Position numbers and translations under genes: made by a program. Of a stretch of DNA of 64,000 nucleotides, positions 1 through 11,439 are shown piece by piece. How positions within the stretch are numbered: position 1 is the first letter of the stretch; each line of letters begins with the position of its first letter. The DNA is from Delphinapterus leucas. Taxonomy: Eukaryota; Chordata; Mammalia; Artiodactyla; Monodontidae. The DNA is taken from NCBI RefSeq assembly GCF_002288925.2, contig NW_022098076.1, positions 91,109,933-91,173,932 on the forward strand. The letters are read 5' to 3'. The notes under the pieces were generated by a model. It was not told the DNA's origin, made no database searches, and saw only the letters and a program-made list of their open reading frames with translations.

Positions 1-456
1 ATCATGATCCTCTATCCATCGTTACGTATTTCTTTTAGAGCATTATTCTTAACGGAGTCATAGTAATTCATCTGACAGTTGAGCCGTCATTTGGTCCTTC
101 ACCTTTGGACTTAGGGAACATTCATAATGAAATAGTGAAAAACGGCTGGAGTGAGCATCTTTCTGTGTACATCTTTGAGGGACTTATGACTCATGCTTTT
201 CTAAGGCTGGGTCCCCAGAAGGAGCCTAACTAGATCAAACGTTATAGACTTTTTGAGGAATTTAATTCGTGTCAATTCAGTGCTCTCCAGAAGAGTGGTG
301 CCCTCTGCCCACCCCTCCCCCCCAAGCATCCTGCCTTTCTCTCCATCCTTCACTGCGTCGTCCTTACTCCCGTGAAGCCGATCCTCAAGTCCAGGCTCAT
401 GAATCTATGGCACCGCTTTGATCAGGTCACTTTTCTCCTCAGAAACCTGCTCTATC

Positions 457-482
457 AGCCAGGTTTCTCCTGAGAAACAGAA

Positions 483-526
<44 letters not shown>

Positions 527-877
527 GCACACACAGACACATGTACAGGGAGAAAGATTTATTGTAAGGAACTGGCTCATGTGATAGTGAGGGCTGGCAG
601 CTCTGAAATCTGTAGGGCAGGCCGGAGGCTGGAGACTCAGATGGAAGTCAGCACCGCAGTCTTGAGGCAGAATACCTCCCGGAAACCTCGGGTTGCTCTT
701 CCTAAGACATTCAGCTGATTGGGTGTGGTCCACCCACATCGTTGAGTGCAATCGTCACTTAAAAGCAGCGGATTGTAGATGATGTTAACCATTCACAGCA
801 ACACCTAGACACGTGTTTGATTAAATCACTGGGCTTCACAGCCTGGACAGGTGGACACATGATACTGGCCATCATAC
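457..877 (-). mobile_element. Old LTR-type repeat fragment with internal (TG)n
   Basis: The + strand reads 'tttctcctgagaaacagaacc', then a TG tract, 'agatttattgtaaggaactggctcatgtgat', 'gattgggtgtggtccacccaca' and a 'ggtggacacatgatactggccatca' end. This is the reverse complement of a common mammalian LTR-like dispersed repeat (MaLR/ERVL style). I am unsure of the exact family name. Confidence 0.65.
485..522. repeat. (TG)n microsatellite
   Basis: About 18 uninterrupted TG units lie inside the LTR-type fragment, followed by imperfect CA units. Confidence 0.97.
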
Positions 878-2391
878 CTGCCTTGGCTCCAATTGCCAGG
901 AGATTTCATCCCAGCAGAAGCCACCAGCTGTCTGTCCTTGCAGGCGGGGGCAGGGGGAGGAGACTGCATTCTATTGGGTCCCTTTGCCTTTTAAGGGATA
1001 GTCTCCCTGGATAAGTATTACTACCAAGTGGCATCTTGAACGACTTCAGTATTTCCTGACATCACACGGGCCTCACATTTTCGGTCCCCTACCTGCCCCC
1101 TGTGGCTTGGTACTTTCACACACTGGACCCAGTCCACCCTCCAGCCCCCTTCTCCCTGTAGGAATCCTATGCTTGAGCCAGACTGATCACTCCACAGAGG
1201 CTCCTGCCCTGTACCATGTCGTTGACCTCGCTTATGCCTTTCTCTCCGCCCGGAGCGGCCCTCATCCCATGTGGTTAAATGAGTGACCACACCCACTGCC
1301 TGCCTTTCCTCGCCACCCACTGTGCTTTCGTCCCAGCAGCAGGTCTGGCCAAATACTGTGAGCCCAGGGCTGGAGCAGTGAGGTTCCAGTCCTGTCCTCA
1401 TGAGGGATGACACCAGACAGAGCACCAACCCATACCCTGGCCTGGGGACACCACGCCTGCCCTCCGGAGTCTCACTGCCTAGAGGGGAGACAGACAATGC
1501 TGAAAACTGCTGGATAATGTCATACATGCCAAACGGCAGCAAGAAGAGGGGAACAGAGAAACCAAGGGAAGCTTCCAGGCAGGAAGTTGGCGGGCCTGGG
1601 AGAGGGATGCCATGGAGAGAGGGGCGGTCTGTGCAGAGCTGTGGAAGAGGGACCCACCACGACACGCTACCATGTGTTTCACTGCTGCTGAAGACCAACG
1701 TTCGAGGCTGGAGTTAGCGGGAAGTGAGAAACTGATGGGTCTGAAATTTTCCCTGATGGGCAAGTTAGCCCGCCACAGTTCCATGGAGCTGTTTCATGAT
1801 GTGATTCCTGGGTCAGAAACAAAGCAAAGCTCTTACCTGCAGCAGTAGCAGTGCCCTCAGTTTCCAGGGTGATGCGGTTGAGGCCAGGTGACATCCGCAC
1901 ACACAGTGGGCTACAAGACAGTGGAGGAGCCCCGCGCTCAGGGAACCCGAAGCTTCAGTGACGGTCAGGAAGCACTTCATCTCGGCCGCCTCTCTGGTCC
2001 AAGGCTGCTCGCCCTGCAGGCACTCCTGGAAAGACAATCGAACACAAAGGCAGTTGAGCCTCTGCTGGAAAGCCGTGCAGATGCAAGAGACCAGTGAAGG
2101 ATCGTTTCTCAGCAAGAGGAAGGAAGACAGGACAGACGGCCCCTTCCCTCGAGTCTCCAGCCTCGATTCTGGAAGGGTCCAGAACCTTCCTGACTCAGGC
2201 TCAGAGGGGCAGCTGGGGAGGAAATAGGAGAACAGTTGGTGAAGGCAGAGAAGATTTCCTGGAGACCCTGTGGCCACGAGGGGCTGAGGTTGCCGGGCGT
2301 CCAGGGTGATGGGCCCTCTGTCTGCCAGGCCCCCGCCAGCTCAGCCGGGACACCAACCGGCAGCCCCTCGTGCATCTTCCACACCCAGTCC
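878..2391. other. Intronic stretch, nothing recognised
   Basis: This is mixed-composition intron DNA. The open frames here have no recognisable domain and no splice or codon support. I see no named repeat. Confidence 0.5.
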
Positions 2392-2841
2392 TCTTCCTGA
2401 CGGTGTGGATGTTAGATTTCTACCACTTCTGTAACAAACGACCACAAATTCAGTGGCTTAAAGTCATAGAAATTCCTTATCTTACAGTTCTGGGGGTCAG
2501 AAGTCCAAAATGGGTGGAGACGTCTGCATTCCTTCTAGAGGCTCCACGGGAGCCCATCTGCTTGCCTTTTCTGGCTTCTGGAAGCTGCCCTCTTCCCCTG
2601 GCTCGTGGCCCTGCATCACTCTGACCTCTGCATCTGCCATCACATCTTCTCTGACTCCAGCCCCCCAGTGATACGGCCACAGTGGGGTCCCAGAGTCACC
2701 GGTTCCAGGTATTAGAACATGGACAGCTTTGGGGAGCTTTTATCTGTCTTCCTCATTATCCTTTTCTCTTTAGAGATTGTGGCCCCATCGTCGACCCCCG
2801 ACCCGAAGCGTGGCCCTGCCTACATGTTTTTCTCCATCCAG
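2392..2841. repeat. Duplicated 450-bp segment, copy A
   Basis: This pairs with 9712-10162 in direct orientation. By eye there are 10 substitutions and one single-base indel. The first two-thirds resemble a MaLR-type LTR in antisense ('cacttctgtaacaaacgaccacaaattcagtggcttaaa', 'cttacagttctgggggtcag'). The last third is not a repeat I know. Confidence 0.95.
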
Positions 2842-3156
2842 GTGTGGTGCTTGTGGGCACATCCCAACCTGGGGTGAGGATGGAGCCATCTCTTGGCAGG
2901 AAGATCGTGTATAGTCGGGAGGTGGAGGGGGGATCCTAGGCTGGAATGAGGGCTGTGGGCAGGAAGGCTGGGTCAAACTCTGCCGTAACAGTGACCACCC
3001 AGACCCTCAACTTTCTCACTTAAATAAAAAGCTGAGAGTAACAATACTTGCCCTGTCTACCCACTAGGTGGTTGTGCAGCTCAGATGAGAAATTCCTAGG
3101 GACACGCTTCTGAACCATGTACGACGTTTAAGATGTTGCCACTCTGTCACATTTTT

Positions 3157-3391
3157 AAAATTTATTTTATTGGAGTAGAGTTGATTTACAATGTTGTGTT
3201 AGTTTCAGGTGTACAGCAAAGTGATTCAGATATATATATATACACACACATATATATTCTTTTCCATACTCTTTCCATTATGGTTTATTACAGGATATTG
3301 AATATATTTCCCTGTGCTATACAGTAGCAACCTTGTTGCTTATCCATCCTATATATAATAGTTTGCATCCGCTAATCCCAAACTCCCTGTA
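3157..3391 (-). mobile_element. 5'-truncated L1 3' end (cetartiodactyl type)
   Basis: The antisense L1 3' UTR shows 'gatttacaatgttgtgttag', 'ggtgtacagcaaagtgattc' and 'ccctgtgctatacagtag'. It is flanked by a 12-bp target-site duplication TGTCACATTTTT at 3145-3156 and 3392-3403, so the insertion is complete and dates from after the L1 spread. Confidence 0.93.
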
Positions 3392-4059
3392 TGTCACATT
3401 TTTACAGCTCTAGTGTCCCCTCCGTTTGACTGAGAGCGTCTCTGTGTGTCAAGATTGGGGTAAAATGTTGACCACTTGCCAGGCAGATGCCACACCTCCT
3501 AGTCCAAAGCCACCAAGTCATTAGCGAGAGCTTTTCCTGTAGAAATGCATGACTTCTGCTTTGAAACGACTTGCTGGTGAAAATATGTGGATGGTGGAAG
3601 ATGTAATGTTTCCGTCTGCTTAAAGTTCTGCAGTTTTTTGCAGGGCAATTATCTGTATAAAATACTTTTTTTTTCTTTTAAGTAGAATCCTATCGCTAAT
3701 GAAACCATATTTTGAACATGAAATTGTTACAAAGAAGAAAAAAATGTCATTATCCAGAAAAGCAGCAATAGCTCACACATCTGATGGTCTAAATAGAGGA
3801 TTCCTTCTCTAGGGGAGATGAAAGTGATCCCCTCATATCAGTCTATGAAATTGTTTGAGAATTGCGTTTTAATCCCTGGAACGAGGAAGGGAGATGGAAC
3901 CCTAACGTAGGTTCCAGGCATGGGAAGTCAAATCTAAAATGTAGAGACAGGGTATATAGGCTATCACGCCTAGTCACTAATCCAAAAGAAATATGAAAAA
4001 AGAAGAGTTGTTTTAATGTTGGAAAAAGGCAGCTTGAAAGGTAAGGCTTCCTTCCTGCA

Positions 4060-4400
4060 GTTTCCCCTGGTGCCCTTTTCCCCGATCACATTTGCTAGAT
4101 GTCCATTTCTGTAAGTTTTCCCTCTAGAACAAACCTATCATTTTTCACCACAGGATATTTCCAGCCTCAATCACTGCCAAATTCAATTGGCTTCTGATCT
4201 CATCGCTGGAAGTTATAGATGCAGATATTATTTGCACTGCGGTTAATTATGGAGCAATCAAACTTTGGCTTTTCCACTGTAATTTCCTCTGCCAGCTAAT
4301 TTAATTAATCACCCCCGGCTCAGCTCTTCCAGCTGCGACCAGCAGGGTCATTAATTAAGCACGCGGCTGCAGTAGCTCACAGACCAGGTCCTGCTTCGAG
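4060..4400. promoter_or_regulatory. Candidate conserved enhancer, homeodomain-site cluster
   Basis: This is a repeat-free block with palindromic homeodomain sites: TTAATTA at 4243, the run TAATTTAATTAATCA at 4297 and TTAATTAA at 4351. There is also an E-box CAGCTG at 4330 and a retained CpG near 'cacgcggctgc'. The composition is that of vertebrate developmental enhancers. Conservation itself cannot be seen from one sequence. Confidence 0.45.
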
Positions 4401-4589
4401 GCTGCTGCCCACGTGATCTCTCAGGGAGGGAGAGCTTTTCCCAAGCACCCAGGCGGATGCGGGCTGGGGGGAGCATTGCTCCGTCCCCTCCAGAAAGGAA
4501 GATGATTCCCCCCCAGGCCCATCAGGGGCAAACAACTTTACCTGCAGTGGTGATTGGATTAGGAGATTTACCAAGTTTAAAGAAGCAAG

Positions 4590-5016
4590 AATGGGTGGAC
4601 CTAGAAATTATCATACTAAGTGAAGTGAGTCAGACAGAGAAAGACAAATACCCTATGACATCGCTTGGGGAATCTAAAATAAGTGACACAAATGAACTTA
4701 TTTACAAAACAGAAACAGACCCACAGAACGAACTTATGGTAAAGTTCAGGAGGCGGGGGAGGGATAGATTGGGAGTTTGGGATTGACATGTACACACGGC
4801 TGTATTTAAAATAGATAACGAACAAGGACCTACTGTATAGCACAGGGAACTCTGCTCAATATTCTGTAGTAATAACCTAAACGGGGAAAGAACTTGAAAA
4901 AGAATAGATACACGTATACATATAACTGAATCACTTTGCTGTACACCTGAAACTAACCCAACATTGTTAATCAACTATACTCCAATATAAAATAAAAATT
5001 TTTTAAATAAGTAAAT
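4590..5016 (+). mobile_element. 5'-truncated L1 3' end
   Basis: Sense L1 sequence runs from the end of ORF2 ('gtgagtcagacagagaaag') through the 3' UTR ('actttgctgtacacctgaaa') to an A-rich tail. An 11-bp target-site duplication AAAGAAGCAAG lies at 4579-4589 and 5017-5027. Confidence 0.93.
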
Positions 5017-5760
5017 AAAGAAGCAAGGAGGCCTCACCTTCTAGACTGGCCAACTCGGTGAATTTACGGGAAGCGGTGACTGACAGGGAGCCTTCCGTCT
5101 TGGGTTTTCAGTCAGCCTGTGTGTTCCCCATAACGTGTGCGGAGCTGAGTTTTTGTCACGTGTAAGTGTTGTTTCCCGTGCAGGCCCGTTACGTTGATAA
5201 TGTGACGTTGGAGGCTGACTTTTGTCCTAAGGGAAAGGTTAAAGGATTGTTTTCGTTTGGCCATAAGGAAGTGACTTTTTTGGTCTGCACCCATCAAAGG
5301 ATGCATGAGTGCTTCAAGCGATTCTCCTTTGAAGAGAAGAAGACACGCTTTGCCTTGAGGAAACTATTTTCAGCCATTACCAGCTTACCTTTGCTGAGCA
5401 GAGAATACCCATTACTAAGAAATCACCGGAATTCCGTATAATTGTGTGTATGTGTGTGTGCGTGCATACATAGAGATATAATCACCCCGATTTGGGAAGC
5501 ATTCATACGATTACTCTTAAACAGAGAAATAGACTTTCTTATAATTTTGTGGGGTTTTTTTTAACTTAATGTATTACATAGGAAGATTTTTATAAGTAAA
5601 GGAACGGGATATTAAGTCTGATCTTGTACAAAAGGATAAACTGATGAACATGTGTTTTCAAGAGCTGTAATAAATCATCCTAGAACAAGGGGGGCCTCTT
5701 CTGAGGCCTGAGATCCTATCCATTGCCCTGCCCTCAATTAAATGAATCAAAGAGATAAAT

Positions 5761-5812
5761 GTGTGTGTGCGTGTGTGTGTGTGTGTGCATGCACACACAC
5801 ACATGCGCGCGC
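5761..5812. repeat. TG/CA imperfect microsatellite
   Basis: Alternating (TG)n passes into TGCATGCACACA and CGCGCGCA. This purine-pyrimidine alternation could adopt Z-DNA. Confidence 0.9.
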
Positions 5813-6294
5813 ACAAAGGTTCTAGTTGAGAGGGAGCAGGGCGGTCCAGCTCAGTAATTCAAGGGACAATAAGGACGCATTGTATGCCAGGTGGGAGAAA
5901 CTGTGCAGGACTCACAAAGTCTGTAGGTTGGACCTGTCTGTCTGTTGAGCCGGGCAGGAAGCACCCCCGTCATAAAAGCCCGTGGCCTGTAAACACCAAA
6001 CTTCCCTCCCGTCGGGGGTGTACGACTGGGAGGTCCCAGCAGGTAATGGCTGTAACTCGCTTTAGTTGTGTCTTCCTGAAGAGGAGGTGTCTGTCCAGCT
6101 GCCATAAACCTACACAAGCGTATTCAGTCTGGACGGCCAGCCCCGTGACCCGCTGGCGTATTAAAATTTAAATGCACGGCCCGTTCGTTCATTTCACACT
6201 GTAAGGATCATTCCGGAATGAATTCTAAGTGGAGGGTTTTTTCCCTAACATTCCCGCTCTGTCATGAGACTGTGGGAGATTCTTGAGCATTGCA

Positions 6295-6325
6295 AAACAG
6301 CCATGATGCAAACAGCCATGATGCA
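6295..6325. repeat. 15-bp tandem doublet
   Basis: The unit 'aaacagccatgatgc' occurs twice back to back, apparently a recent replication-slippage duplication. Confidence 0.85.
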
Positions 6326-7164
6326 AAGGACTCCTGCATATTTCTGTCCTAAAAAAAAAAAAGTAGCAGGCAAAAGAAAAAAAAAATTTATTTTTCAGTC
6401 ATGTTCCTCTAGAGAAACCTCTGTTTGGATCTAAGTGATTAAAAACTCTGAATTTAAAAAAACAACTCTGAACTCTGAGACAAATGTATTCACCACTCCG
6501 ATATCAACGGTAAGAATTTTGTTTACTCATTTCCATTGCAGCTGCTCTAGTGCTGACCTCACAGCCGAGCCTCAGTTTCCACCCATCCCCTGTTTCCCCA
6601 CACCTGGAACCACAGACCCTGTCCCAGGTGGTGGTACCAGCTCACGTAGATCCCAGAGCTCACTCGAGCTGCTTCCTTTTCCTCATTTGTCTCTGCCTCA
6701 TTCCCTGACCATCCATAAAAAGAAACCCAGCTCTAAAGAGAGCCGGGGGTGGGGGGATGCTGCTGGAAGAGGGGTAGGCAGGCCTGGGCGTGGCCAGGCC
6801 CCTGCAGTGGCCCCCGAGGGCACCCTGTGGTTTTCCAGGCCTGGAGAGCGGTCCGCGGTCCTGCTCCATGGGCCACCCCAGGATGTGGCCCGGCCAGCTT
6901 CCTTTGTGAAAGCGTGCCAGCCTGGGAGGAGGGCTCCCGGCAGGGACAATGGCTGTCCGTCAGGGATAACAAATCCCGAATCCTGGCCTTGGGTTCACTG
7001 GGCTCGGTGGGGCGGGGTGATGGCCAAAACCCTGATCACAGTTGTCATGTCTCTGCTCTTCTGGCAGCCTTGGAGCAGGAGAGGGTCCATCCCAGTCACT
7101 GCATCTTTAAAACCTGCCCTCATCTCCCCCCGCTTTTTTTCTTCCCCCTGCTTAGAAACAGGCT

Positions 7165-7710
7165 CTGACAGTCCAAATGTTGGAAATAATTGGATTCTAA
7201 ATTCTAACTCATCTGTAAAATATTCAGTGATTACATTAGCCTAATAGATATTATTTCTTACGTGGCTGCATAATTCTACCCTGATCGGATCTCAGTGGCA
7301 CTCAACGTGCCCCCCGATTTACTATTGACGCGCAATTCTCAGAGGCAAGACGTAACTGCTTCCTTCAGCCTATTTTCCCAGGTTAAAAGTTAAAGTGAAT
7401 TATGCTTCAAGGATAGGGCCTCCCGGCTCAAGTGCAGTTGCTAGGTGTATATTATTCTTTAAGAAGAGCAGTAGAAGAAAAATACTATTCTATGTAATTT
7501 TGAATCCTCTCTTTCTACTCATAACGGGGAGAGACACTGACCTTTGAAACCCTTTGGGCAGCACTTTTCTTGTAGGTCATGTAGGTTTTTTAAACAGTTG
7601 GAAATTCTATCACAGTAAGACTTTGTCACTCGTAACATAGATCTTGTAAGTGTGAACATGGTCCAAAAATTGTAAATCTTCTTAAGGTACAATTTCAGCT
7701 CAGGCATCTT
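7165..7710. promoter_or_regulatory. Candidate conserved noncoding block
   Basis: The block is repeat-free and AT-rich with scattered CpGs and TAAT motifs ('ggaaataattggattc', 'cattagcctaatagatatta', 'gtgaattatgc'). It resembles enhancer sequence. Support is compositional only. Confidence 0.3.
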
Positions 7711-8139
7711 TATTCTTTATAGAATTCTTCGTCGGAAGTGAGGGAGTGAGGGAGGGCCAGGACCCCAGAGTTCTAGCTTAGGCGCATCGGCTGCCTTCCA
7801 TTCTTTAGCCTCATTTCTTTATTTCTTTGCCCGAGTTTAATTTCTTCAAGTATGTGCCTCCCCTCTCCCCTCCCCCACGCCCTGCCCTGCCCCCTCCAAA
7901 AATCTGCAAATAAAATTCACGGCTCCCTCCCTGGTTCAGTAGCTGGAAACAGCTGGTGGGTTTTGTGTAGCCACTGAACCAGTGGGGGGAAAAGTTTTGG
8001 CAAATACTCGGGAAACCCAGGACAGAGGAGGTAGGTAAACTCAGGAAACTGTCTTCATGAGTAAATGAAGGAAACAAAGGCCGCCCAGCGGGAACAGAAG
8101 GGACACACACTCCCTCTGAATAGCTCCCTAAAAACAGAG
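7711..8139. other. Intronic stretch, nothing recognised
   Basis: The sequence is mixed and includes a C-rich patch at 7861-7895. No repeat family, exon or clear regulatory motif is seen. Confidence 0.5.
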
Positions 8140-8262
8140 CTGAAAAGGAAGAAGGCTGTTTGCTTCTGGGAATCCAATAAATTGTTTCAGGAAGTGAAAG
8201 TCTGTCCCGGCTAATGGAGCTGTGATTGACAGCGCTTCTCATTATGGAGCCCATCAGGGGAC
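8140..8262. promoter_or_regulatory. Candidate enhancer with a Pbx-Meis/Prep decamer
   Basis: TGATTGACAG at 8223-8232 is the exact decamer bound by PBX-PREP/MEIS heterodimers. It sits next to 'ggctaatggag' and 'cattatgg' homeodomain-like cores and an 'aataaattgtttc' segment, in repeat-free DNA. Confidence 0.4.
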
Positions 8263-9194
8263 GGGGCGTTCGTTGCTGTTTAGGGGCGAAGTGGGAGTGT
8301 GAGGGAGCCCAGGTGGGAGTGTCAGTCTGCACCCCGACACCCCCTCCAAGGAAGACCACCCGGAGAGCGAAGGGCAGCCTTCAGGAGCTCCGCCCTTTCA
8401 CCTGGTGACACATCCATCATCTCAGCGTTGCTCAGGAATCTACCCACGTCGTCCCCAGAGCCTGCCCTGCCCCCCACGGTTCCTGTGGAAATGGGGGTCG
8501 GGGGTGGGCAGTAGGGACAGGACCAGTTTGAGGCTCTGGACAGGGATCCTCCCAGGCGTGATGGCATGATCACCTGGCATCTGTAAAGGCTTTCTTCTGT
8601 GAACCTGTGGTGCAGTGGGGAGTCTGTTAAGGCAGTTACGGGGCATCTTCTGTTAGGTGACAACAGAGACATAGTCGTCCCCTTTGTCCAGGAAGGACCA
8701 AATCGGGGGGGGGGGGGGGGGGGGCTTCAGTGAACCCAGAGTGATTAATCATTATCCAGGACTCCAGAATGGGCTGTGGCCGGAGGGGGTATTTGTGTGG
8801 TTGAGCTCCCCCTTCTAGAAGCTTGAAGGTGTGCAGAGACCTTGAGGGCTGGTCAGCCTTCACAGAAGGCACGTGACTGTACCTGGCAAGTCAGGTAAAA
8901 CGTCAGCACCAAGCCCCGGCCAGGGTTATCCACGTCCCCTGGCCTGAGGGATGGGTCAGAAAGGCCTGGTTGTCCAGTTTGTTGATGGGCTGATTGGGCA
9001 GGATTCCCCGCTGGAGCAAGAGAGACCCTCAGCCTCCATAACTGTCATTTCCAGAAAGGTGGGGAGCTACTCCAGTGTCCTTTCATTTTGGACTTCACCC
9101 ATGCTGGTCACCCTCTCCTGGGTCCCAGCCTTGCCAGGTCTCAGAGAGTTATCCCCTCCACAAGCAGTTGGGGGTGGGGGGTGGGGCAGGGTGT
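8263..9194. other. Intronic stretch with a G20 homopolymer
   Basis: Apart from the G run at 8705-8724 I recognise no repeat, exon or clear site. Short open frames here are GC-driven. Confidence 0.5.
8705..8724 (+). repeat. G20 homopolymer
   Basis: Twenty consecutive G residues could form a G-quadruplex. The length may also be unreliable in the assembly. Confidence 0.95.
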
Positions 9195-9711
9195 TGTCAG
9201 GGGAGAGAACATATTTCCTCTACCCTCTTAGGTTCAGTACCTGGGGGCCTGTGAATTAAATTGACAGCAGACAGAATGACAAGAGAAAAGGCATACAAAT
9301 TTATTAATTTTTAATTTTACATGCATGGGGGCATCCAAGAAAGAAGCGAATCCCAAAAGGATGGTGAGATTTGAGAGCTTATATACTAACTGTCTTCATA
9401 ACAGAAAGGGAAGAGGAGAAAGGCCGCTTATGGGAAAACAAACAACTTTTAGGAAAGATCACTGGGCCCTTAGGAGGTGACAAAGTTTATATGGGTGTGG
9501 TGCCAACTTCTCATCGCTCCTGGGGTAAGAGTCCCTCCTCCCTGGTCGATGAAACTCCCAGGGAGGGGATTTACAGCCATTGAGCTCTTTTTTATGGAGG
9601 ATCTGTTTGTAGGCAGATACAGGTAGCTCAGAGAAAGCCTTTTCCTGCATTTGTTGACTCTCAGATATCTTCAGTTCAAAATAATCCTTCTGCCTGAGTG
9701 GCATATCTTGA
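9195..9711 (-). mobile_element. Endogenous retroviral LTR-like fragment
   Basis: The + strand carries 'ctctaccctcttaggttc', 'attaaattgacag', 'gacaagagaaaaggcataca' and 'gggaggggatttacagcc'. These mark the antisense 3' part of an ERV1-type mammalian LTR, with its poly(A) region near 9300. It is degraded, and no internal viral gene is present. It directly abuts copy B of the duplication. Confidence 0.55.
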
Positions 9712-10162
9712 TCTTCCTGACAGTGTGGATGTTAGATCTCTACCACTTCTGTAACAAACGACCACAAATTCAGTGGCTTAAAGTCATAGAAATTCCTTAT
9801 CTTACAGTTCTGGGGGTCAGAAGTCCAAAATGGGTTGGAGACCTCTGCATTCCTTCTAGAGGCTCCACGGGAGCCCATCTGCTTGCCTTTTCCGGTTTCT
9901 GGAAGCTGCCCTCTTCCCCTGGCTCGTGGCTCTGCGTCACTCTGACCTCTGCATCTGCCATCACATCTTCTCTGACTCCAGCCCCGCAGTGATACGGCCA
10001 CAGTGGGGTCCCAGAGTCACCGGTTCCAGGTATTAGAACATGGACAGCTTTGAGGAGCTTTTATCTGTCTTCCTCATTATCCTTTTCTCTTTAGAGATTG
10101 TGGCCCCATCGTCGACCCCCGACCCGAATCGTGGCCCTGCCTACATGTTTTTCTCCATCCAG
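9712..10162. repeat. Duplicated 450-bp segment, copy B
   Basis: This is the direct repeat of copy A (2392-2841). Homology begins at 'tcttcctgac' on the left and stops after 'ctccatccag' on the right. The left flank is an LTR-like element and the right flank is unrelated to that of copy A. Confidence 0.95.
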
Positions 10163-11439
10163 ATACCTTGATCTCCTTTGCAGGGAATTAGGTCTCTTTG
10201 GACAGTGCTGTGAAGGAGTCTCTGACTCCAGCTCTGCTGGAAAACCAAAAGGCCCATTAAGCAAGGACACATGTGGAGTCTGGGCCTGGTGTCGCCACTG
10301 TCTGTGACACCATCTTGAAACACCAGCCGCTTCTGATACACATGTCAGTGGGCTGGCGTGTCCCAAGAGGCTGCCTTTACTCTTGGGCTAGTGGATGGTA
10401 GGTATATCGTGAGGTTGGTTGCCTCTGTGAACTTAAGTATTTGTTTAAGTGATTCACAGGCTGCCCACCAATTGTAGATGCTCTGATATTTACTGATGCA
10501 TTTTGTGTTCTTAAGCTGCAGGAAATAGGGTTCCTTTTTCATCTGGGTTTAGCTACACTTTAAATTTAGTAAACTAGATCCAGGGCCGTCCACGTAGTTG
10601 AAAACGAAGAGCACAGATTCTCTCTCTTATGCAGTGTGTTGGCTCCTGTGAATCCCATTACCACAGCCTATACTACAAAGGCAGTTCTTTTCCCACTGTG
10701 ATGTATTTATTTATCCGTCTGCCTCTATTCGCCTGTAGCCCAGAACCTGACACAGTGCGGCACCTCACTCCTAGTGAGTGTTCGATTGACATTTCTTGAA
10801 AGAATGAATGCTTCATAGGGCATTAGATGTTGGTGGTAATCAAATCAGATTCAAAGAACTCACTTCAAGTAAGGGGAAGAAGGAGTCTATATTTCAAAGT
10901 ATAGAGGTGGAAGGGAGCTGACATTCATCACTTCAGGGAATGGAAAAAGAAGGGGTGGAGACCGTACTTGGGGTGCTGTGCAGAGCAGGAAATGTCCAGG
11001 AGGAGAGGGTGCAAGCCAGACCAGTGATGTGGGCAGCAGCAGCTAAGTCCATTTTGTACATTTCTACGCAGCTGGCTTTCTCTCAGAGAGCGTGCACTTC
11101 TGTGAATTTTTTTTTCCTTCAAAGAAAACATACAAAATTAAAGTCAGTCCAGTCAGCTGCTTTAATGCAACGCGCAAACTTCCATGCTGTTTCCCTGGGC
11201 AGGTCTACACGTTTCCTCACTGTTCCGAAAAGAGCGTATTTACCTCTGTGCCTCTTGGTGCCCCGGTTGCCAGGACTGCGTTCCAGGAGACGTACTGTCC
11301 AGTGACCACGAGGTGGAGATGAATGCCCACTAGGCCTTGGGTGTGCTAGCATATGACTAGGTGGTGCCTGACTAAAGAATAGCATAGTAAACCCTGAGGT
11401 TCCCCTGAGGGCCCGTGTCTGGTGGGGAAACCCAGAGTC
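10163..11439. other. Intronic stretch, mostly unassigned
   Basis: No exon was recognised. The patch at 10700-10810 ('cagaacctgacacagtgcgg' to 'aaagaatgaatg') resembles the extreme 3' end of an L2 element on the + strand, at low confidence. The rest shows nothing I can name. Confidence 0.45.

Larger units (their letters stand above)
5028..7160. other. Intronic stretch with only simple repeats
   Basis: No gene or named transposon was recognised. It includes a TG/CA microsatellite, a 15-bp doublet near 6295 and GC-richer DNA at 6540-7090. The 269-codon frame spanning 6435-7244 has no domain, low-complexity Gly/Arg/Pro content and a start in AT-rich intron, so I do not call it. Confidence 0.5.

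Noticed and set aside
1021..1698. 225-codon open frame on the minus strand
   Set aside because: No recognisable domain, no codon or splice support, and several equally long overlapping frames in other phases.
6435..7244. 269-codon open frame in the intron
   Set aside because: It has low-complexity Gly/Pro/Arg content, no domain and no splice sites, and it spans both AT-rich and GC-rich DNA. It is a chance frame.
2392..10162. A provirus with the two 450-bp copies as its LTRs
   Set aside because: The interval between them is ordinary intron with other repeats and enhancer-like DNA, the copies lack TG...CA ends, and no viral genes are present.
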